Below, in pieces: positions 6,042 to 8,805 of a stretch of DNA of 8,805 nt. The translations under genes were made by a program, and so were the position numbers. Under the pieces are notes generated by a model that ran no database searches, had not been told where the DNA came from, and worked only from the letters and a program-made list of their open reading frames with translations. Source of the DNA: CAZWUZ01 sp964637655 [NCBI: uncultured bacterium]. Lineage in GTDB: Bacteria > DAOPZR01. Every line of letters begins with the position of its first letter. Position 1 is the stretch's first letter. Location: the NCBI GenBank assembly GCA_964637655.1, contig CAZWUZ010000165.1, forward strand, positions 1 through 8,805, read 5' to 3'.

Positions 6042-6052
6042 TATGCTATGTT
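6042..6052 (+). promoter_or_regulatory. Possible extended -10 promoter for the phosphatase-family gene
   Basis: TGCTATGTT (6044-6052) resembles the TGCTATACT promoter core found twice elsewhere in the window; the -10 would be TATGTT (6047-6052, 4/6 match). No good -35 is seen at 16-18 bases. An alternative pairing is TTGCCG (6018-6023) with TATGCT (6042-6047) at 18 bases. It lies in the 131-base gap after the GYF_2 gene, where no other gene is visible. A short GCCGG/CCGGC hairpin (6053-6065) lies at the expected start of the transcript. Confidence 0.3.
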
Positions 6053-6101
6053 GCCGGCGACCGGCTGACACGGCTGCACATCGAGCAGGACGGATGCTGA
6101 A

Positions 6102-6920
6102 ATGAGCCGGGGATCATGGCGGCGTGCCGGTCTGGCGGGCTTGTGCCTGGCGGCAGGCGTGGTACTGGTTGCCGGCTGGTATGGTCGCGACATCGTGCGG
6201 GCGCAATGGCGCGGACGGCAGGAATTGCCCGCCCTCAGCGAACAGGAAGCGGGGTGGCTGCTGCGCCTGGTCTCACTGAATTGCGCCGGGCATGGCGCGG
6301 CGATGCGCGCGGCGTTCGCCCGGGAGGCGGATATCGTGCTGCTGCAGGAAACCGGGAGCGACAGCAGCGAGGTGCCTGATGCTTACACCGCCTGGCGGCA
6401 CGGGGATTTGCTGCTGGCGGTACGGCGGCAGCGCGGTGAACTGCTGCGGACGGATGCCGGTGAGGGATGGCAGTCAGGAGTACTCGCTCTGCCCGGCGGC
6501 GATGAACTGCAGCTCATCAATGTGCATCTCCACCCGCCCTGTACGCTGCCACGCTTCTGGCAGGCCGCAGACCGGGCGGCGCAGGCGCAGGCCGCACTGC
6601 AGCGGACGCAGCAACTGCGAACGGTACTGGCAGCAGTTCGACCGGGGACGACGAAAATTATCGGCGGCGATTTCAATGCCCTGCCCACGGCAGGCATGTT
6701 TGATCTGCTGCGCCCGGAATGGCAGGATGCCTATGCGGCGGCGGGCCGGGACTGGGGCGGTACGGTGGCCATGGGCCCGCCGCTGTTGCGTCTTGACCAG
6801 TTCTGGTGCGACCGCCGCCTGACGGTTAGGGAGCTGACAACCGTGGACGTGCCGGCCACTGATCATCGCGCGCTGTTTCTTGCTATACTTGTTCCGCAGG
6901 ATGGTCGGGAGGCGACATGA
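6102..6920 (+). CDS. Membrane-anchored endonuclease/exonuclease/phosphatase (EEP) family protein
   Basis: The 272-residue protein begins with a basic end and one hydrophobic segment (about 9-27), which should anchor it with the catalytic domain outside the cytoplasmic membrane. The EEP metal-dependent phosphoesterase motifs appear in order: SLNCAG (Asn60), DIVLLQE (Glu83, metal ligand), INVHLHPP (His142 or His144), GGDFNALP (Asp190, Asn192), RLDQFWCD (Asp232) and TDHRAL (Asp254, His255). All key residues look intact. Length fits the family (about 220-250 catalytic residues). EEP members cleave phosphodiesters in DNA, RNA, phospholipids or inositol phosphates; the substrate cannot be told from the sequence. 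ATG 6102 overlaps the stop of a three-codon mini-ORF (6094-6105), with AGGA at 6087-6090 nearby. The last 40 bases carry the promoter for the next gene. It is similar in layout to YafD/YbhP-type proteins, but closer naming is not justified. Confidence 0.88.
   Translation: MSRGSWRRAGLAGLCLAAGVVLVAGWYGRDIVRAQWRGRQELPALSEQEAGWLLRLVSLNCAGHGAAMRAAFAREADIVLLQETGSDSSEVPDAYTAWRHGDLLLAVRRQRGELLRTDAGEGWQSGVLALPGGDELQLINVHLHPPCTLPRFWQAADRAAQAQAALQRTQQLRTVLAAVRPGTTKIIGGDFNALPTAGMFDLLRPEWQDAYAAAGRDWGGTVAMGPPLLRLDQFWCDRRLTVRELTTVDVPATDHRALFLAILVPQDGREAT
6860..6889 (+). promoter_or_regulatory. Extended -10 promoter inside the end of the phosphatase-family gene
   Basis: TGC-TATACT (6881-6889) is an extended -10 with a 5/6 -10 match. 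A weak -35 candidate TGATCA (6860-6865, 3/6) is 18 bases upstream. The 11 bases TTGCTATACTT are identical to those at 3529-3539. The codons here still encode the conserved end of the EEP protein (LAILVPQ). The promoter would drive the gene at 6972 and the overlapping acyltransferase, with a start near 6896. Confidence 0.5.
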
Positions 6921-6967
6921 TGACCGGCCGGCACGTACGGTGCGATGCGGGCGCGGGAGGACGCTGA
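6917..6967 (+). CDS. Possible leader mini-ORF (16 residues)
   Basis: ATG 6917 overlaps the stop of the EEP gene (ATGA) and has GGGAGG at 6907-6912 with four bases of spacing. It encodes 16 residues (MMTGRHVRCDAGAGGR) and stops at 6965-6967, four bases before the ATG of the next gene. The layout mirrors the mini-ORF at 3569-3613: same promoter core, then a strong ribosome site, then a short frame leading to a gene with a weaker or more distant site. It may be a coupling peptide or chance. Confidence 0.25.
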   Translation: MMTGRHVRCDAGAGGR

Positions 6968-6971
6968 CACG

Positions 6972-7823
6972 ATGCTGATTGCGTTGACCGTAACAGCGGT
7001 CGATTTGCTTGCCTATCTGGTGACGGTGGCGGTGATGCTGACCTTCCGCCTGGCGCCTGATCCGTTACTCCCGATCGTTACCGGTGCTGCTGCCGGCGCC
7101 AGTTGCGGGGCGGCACTCTACACGGCGTATCGCCCGCACATGACTGCCGGAACGGTGAAAGGGGTGACCGGGACCGTGCTGGCGCTGCTGGCCGTGCTCT
7201 GCGCATTCCTGAGCGGACTGCTGTTTGGTGCACCACCGGCATGGGCGGTGACCTTGACGTTATCTGTCATCGGCTCTTTCCTGATGCCCTGGGCGGTGTA
7301 CGGCACGATGCGGCAGGCGGTAGGCGGCCTGCCCGCCGGCCGGCCGCTGCTCAGCCGTCGACAGACACGTGCCGGCGTCTCGCTGCTGGCACTCGGGCTC
7401 GTGGCGTCAGCAACCTGTCTGTACCTGACCTGGGTGCGCCCAAACCAACTGCTGTGGGATAGCGACTGGCTGGAACACGCGACGGCAGTCGAACAGCGGG
7501 AGGCGTGCCACGCAATCATCCGCTATCCGTGGGGAAACAGTGTGCACGACGCGTTTCTCATACTCTGTACGGTCGGCAATCATGAATCGGTGCCACTGCT
7601 GGTGGAGGCACTGCGCCTGCAGCCGGACGCACATGGTGGTCCGGGAGACTGCACTACAGGCCATTGCGCGGAGGCGCTGTGCTCACTGACCGGGGAAACC
7701 TACGGCACGCGCTGGCAGGACTGGCACGACTGGTGGGAACAGACCGGCCGGCACCTGCCGGCGGCACAGTTCCGGCCGCGCCGCACGGCGGCGACGGACA
7801 CCGATACCGGGATGACACGGTGA
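6972..7823 (+). CDS. Polytopic membrane protein with a HEAT-like C-terminal domain
   Basis: The 283-residue protein has about five hydrophobic segments (about 3-25, 33-52, 66-86, 91-110 and 134-153), then a soluble tail. The tail (about 168-260) contains AVEQREACHAIIRYPW, AFLILCTVGNHESVPLLVEALR and CAEALCSLTGETYGTRWQDWHDWW. Helix pairs around 'SVPLLVEAL', with a closing L-T-G-x-x-Y-G-x-x-W-x-x-W-x-x-W-W, are typical of HEAT-repeat tails in planctomycetal and related proteins, where they serve as protein-binding scaffolds. The ATG at 6972 is chosen because GGGAGGA (6955-6961) precedes it and the hydrophobic segment starts there. An in-frame ATG at 6945 would add nine charged residues (MRAREDADT) and has no ribosome site. 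The stop overlaps the GTG start of the acyltransferase gene (GTGA), so the two are probably translated together. Whether it assists lipid handling is only inference from this coupling. Confidence 0.78.
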   Translation: MLIALTVTAVDLLAYLVTVAVMLTFRLAPDPLLPIVTGAAAGASCGAALYTAYRPHMTAGTVKGVTGTVLALLAVLCAFLSGLLFGAPPAWAVTLTLSVIGSFLMPWAVYGTMRQAVGGLPAGRPLLSRRQTRAGVSLLALGLVASATCLYLTWVRPNQLLWDSDWLEHATAVEQREACHAIIRYPWGNSVHDAFLILCTVGNHESVPLLVEALRLQPDAHGGPGDCTTGHCAEALCSLTGETYGTRWQDWHDWWEQTGRHLPAAQFRPRRTAATDTDTGMTR

Positions 7824-8805
7824 CCGCCGACCGCTGGGGGAACACGCTGCCGGTGCGGCTCGTTCGCGCGGGCAACTGGCTGCTGACGCATACCCTCTAC
7901 CGCGTGCGGGCGGCGGGAGCGGCGCATGTGCCGGCGCACGGCGGCGCCCTGCTGGTCTGCAACCATGTGTCGCTGGTCGATGCCTTCCTGCTTACCGCTG
8001 CCGTGCCGCGCCCGGTGCGGTTCCTCATCTACCGGTCGCTGTTCCGGCAGCCGCTGCTCGGCCTGCTGGCCCGCAGCATGCGCGCCATTCCGATCGCACG
8101 CGACGACGAGGCGGCGGACATCACCGCCGCGCTGGAGACGGCGCGCCGGGGCGTGCGCGCCGGCGACCTCGTCTGCATTTTCGCCGAGGGGCATATCACG
8201 CGCACCGGCAACATGCTGCCGTTCCAGGAAAAATTCACGCGCATCATGGCGGGTCTTGACGCGCCCATCATCCCGGTCCATCTCGACCGGGTCTGGGGGA
8301 GCATTTTCAGTTTCGAGGAGGGGCGGTTCCTGTGGAAACTGCCGCGTTTCCCGGGCGCGCCGGTGCGGGTGACCTTCGGCGCGCCGCTGCCGGCCACGGC
8401 GACCGTGACGGCGGTGCGCACGGCGGTGCTGGAACTCGGTGCGGAGGCGTTTCGCGCGCGCCAGCCGCAGCAACTGCTGCTGCAGCAGGCGTTCATCCGC
8501 GAAGTGAAGGCGCATCCGTTCCGTTTCTGCATGGCGGACGAACACCTGCGGCTGAACTACCTGCAGACGCTGGCCGGAGTGCTGGCGCTGCGGCGGCGGC
8601 TCTTTCCGCAGCCGCCCCGCGCGGCGGAGGAGAAGGTCGGGGTGCTGCTCCCCGCCTCGTGTGCTGCGGCGCTGGTCAACGGCGCCATCCTCTGCGCCGG
8701 ACGGGTACCGGTGAATCTCAACTTCACGGCGGGCGCGGCCGGGGTTGATTTTGCCGTGCGCCAGTGCGGCATCACGATGATTGTCACGTCGCGGCAGTTT
8801 CTCGA
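7820..8805 (+). CDS. aas: Aas-type lysophospholipid acyltransferase / acyl-ACP synthetase, 3' end missing
   Basis: This is the start of a fusion enzyme that re-acylates lysophospholipids in the inner membrane: an AMP-forming ligase charges a fatty acid on acyl carrier protein and a PlsC-type domain transfers it. The 328 visible residues show the acyltransferase block I motif NHVSLVDAFLL (HX4D: His49, Asp54), a block II-like region IYRSLFRQPLLG (70-81) and block III FAEGHITRTGNMLPF (121-135, Glu123-Gly124). IIPVHLDRVWGS (150-161) follows, with a bend-and-substrate motif typical of Aas. From about residue 243 (LRLNYLQTLAGVL) an AMP-binding domain begins (KVGVLLPASCAAALVNGAILCAGRVPVNLN, 272-301); it runs off the window before its ATP motifs. 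The start is GTG 7820, overlapping the previous stop by four bases. No major-facilitator (LplT-like) domain precedes it here, unlike some three-part fusions; any transporter would be elsewhere. Confidence 0.9.
   Translation, partial: MTADRWGNTLPVRLVRAGNWLLTHTLYRVRAAGAAHVPAHGGALLVCNHVSLVDAFLLTAAVPRPVRFLIYRSLFRQPLLGLLARSMRAIPIARDDEAADITAALETARRGVRAGDLVCIFAEGHITRTGNMLPFQEKFTRIMAGLDAPIIPVHLDRVWGSIFSFEEGRFLWKLPRFPGAPVRVTFGAPLPATATVTAVRTAVLELGAEAFRARQPQQLLLQQAFIREVKAHPFRFCMADEHLRLNYLQTLAGVLALRRRLFPQPPRAAEEKVGVLLPASCAAALVNGAILCAGRVPVNLNFTAGAAGVDFAVRQCGITMIVTSRQFL

Noticed and set aside
6945-6971. Upstream in-frame ATG at 6945 for the HEAT-tail membrane protein
   Set aside because: It has no ribosome site and adds only a charged nonapeptide, whereas ATG 6972 follows GGGAGGA and begins the hydrophobic segment.
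8461-8490. CAG/CTG-rich run looking like a short repeat or hairpin
   Set aside because: It simply encodes a Gln-Gln-Leu-Leu-Leu-Gln-Gln stretch in the acyltransferase. Similar CAGCAACTG strings occur in other genes from shared codon preference.

Overview
This is a GC-rich stretch in which every supported gene lies on the + strand. No rRNA, tRNA, CRISPR array, insertion sequence or origin was seen. The protein types point to the PVC superphylum, perhaps Lentisphaerota, Kiritimatiellota or Verrucomicrobiota. The clues are a GYF_2-domain membrane protein, pseudopilin-like 'DPW' modules outside ordinary pseudopilins, a HEAT-like protein ending in a W-x-x-W-x-x-W-W motif, and an acyltransferase/acyl-ACP synthetase of the Aas type. 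This placement is inference from family flavour; no marker gene is present.

Layout: (1) The 3' part of a membrane-anchored protein of unknown function ends at 424. (2) A compact hicB-hicA toxin-antitoxin pair (515-945) follows, with its own good promoter. By hand count it is about 55-57% GC, against about 65-68% in sampled neighbouring stretches. (3) Three tightly packed genes (990-3439) encode membrane or exported proteins of unknown function; the middle one ends in a pseudopilin-like domain. (4) A 274-base intergenic region holds a hairpin, a good extended -10 promoter and small leader ORFs. (5) A large GYF_2/transmembrane/two-half ectodomain protein (3714-5970) is interrupted by an apparent frameshift near 5454-5460. 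(6) A membrane-anchored endonuclease/exonuclease/phosphatase family protein lies at 6102-6920. (7) A polytopic membrane protein with a HEAT-like tail (6972-7823) overlaps by four bases (8) an Aas-type acyltransferase plus AMP-forming ligase that runs off the right edge.

Functionally, most of the window concerns the cell envelope: anchored ectodomains of unknown role, plus membrane phospholipid re-acylation by the Aas homologue. Genes 990-3439 look like one operon, and 6972 to the right edge looks like another. An 11-base sequence, TTGCTATACTT, occurs exactly at 3529-3539 and 6880-6890. In both places it precedes a Shine-Dalgarno-led mini-ORF that ends at or just before the next gene. Variants precede hicBA and the phosphatase-family gene. 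The two most notable points are the frameshift in the large GYF_2 protein and the pseudopilin-like domains carried in two otherwise unrelated membrane proteins.
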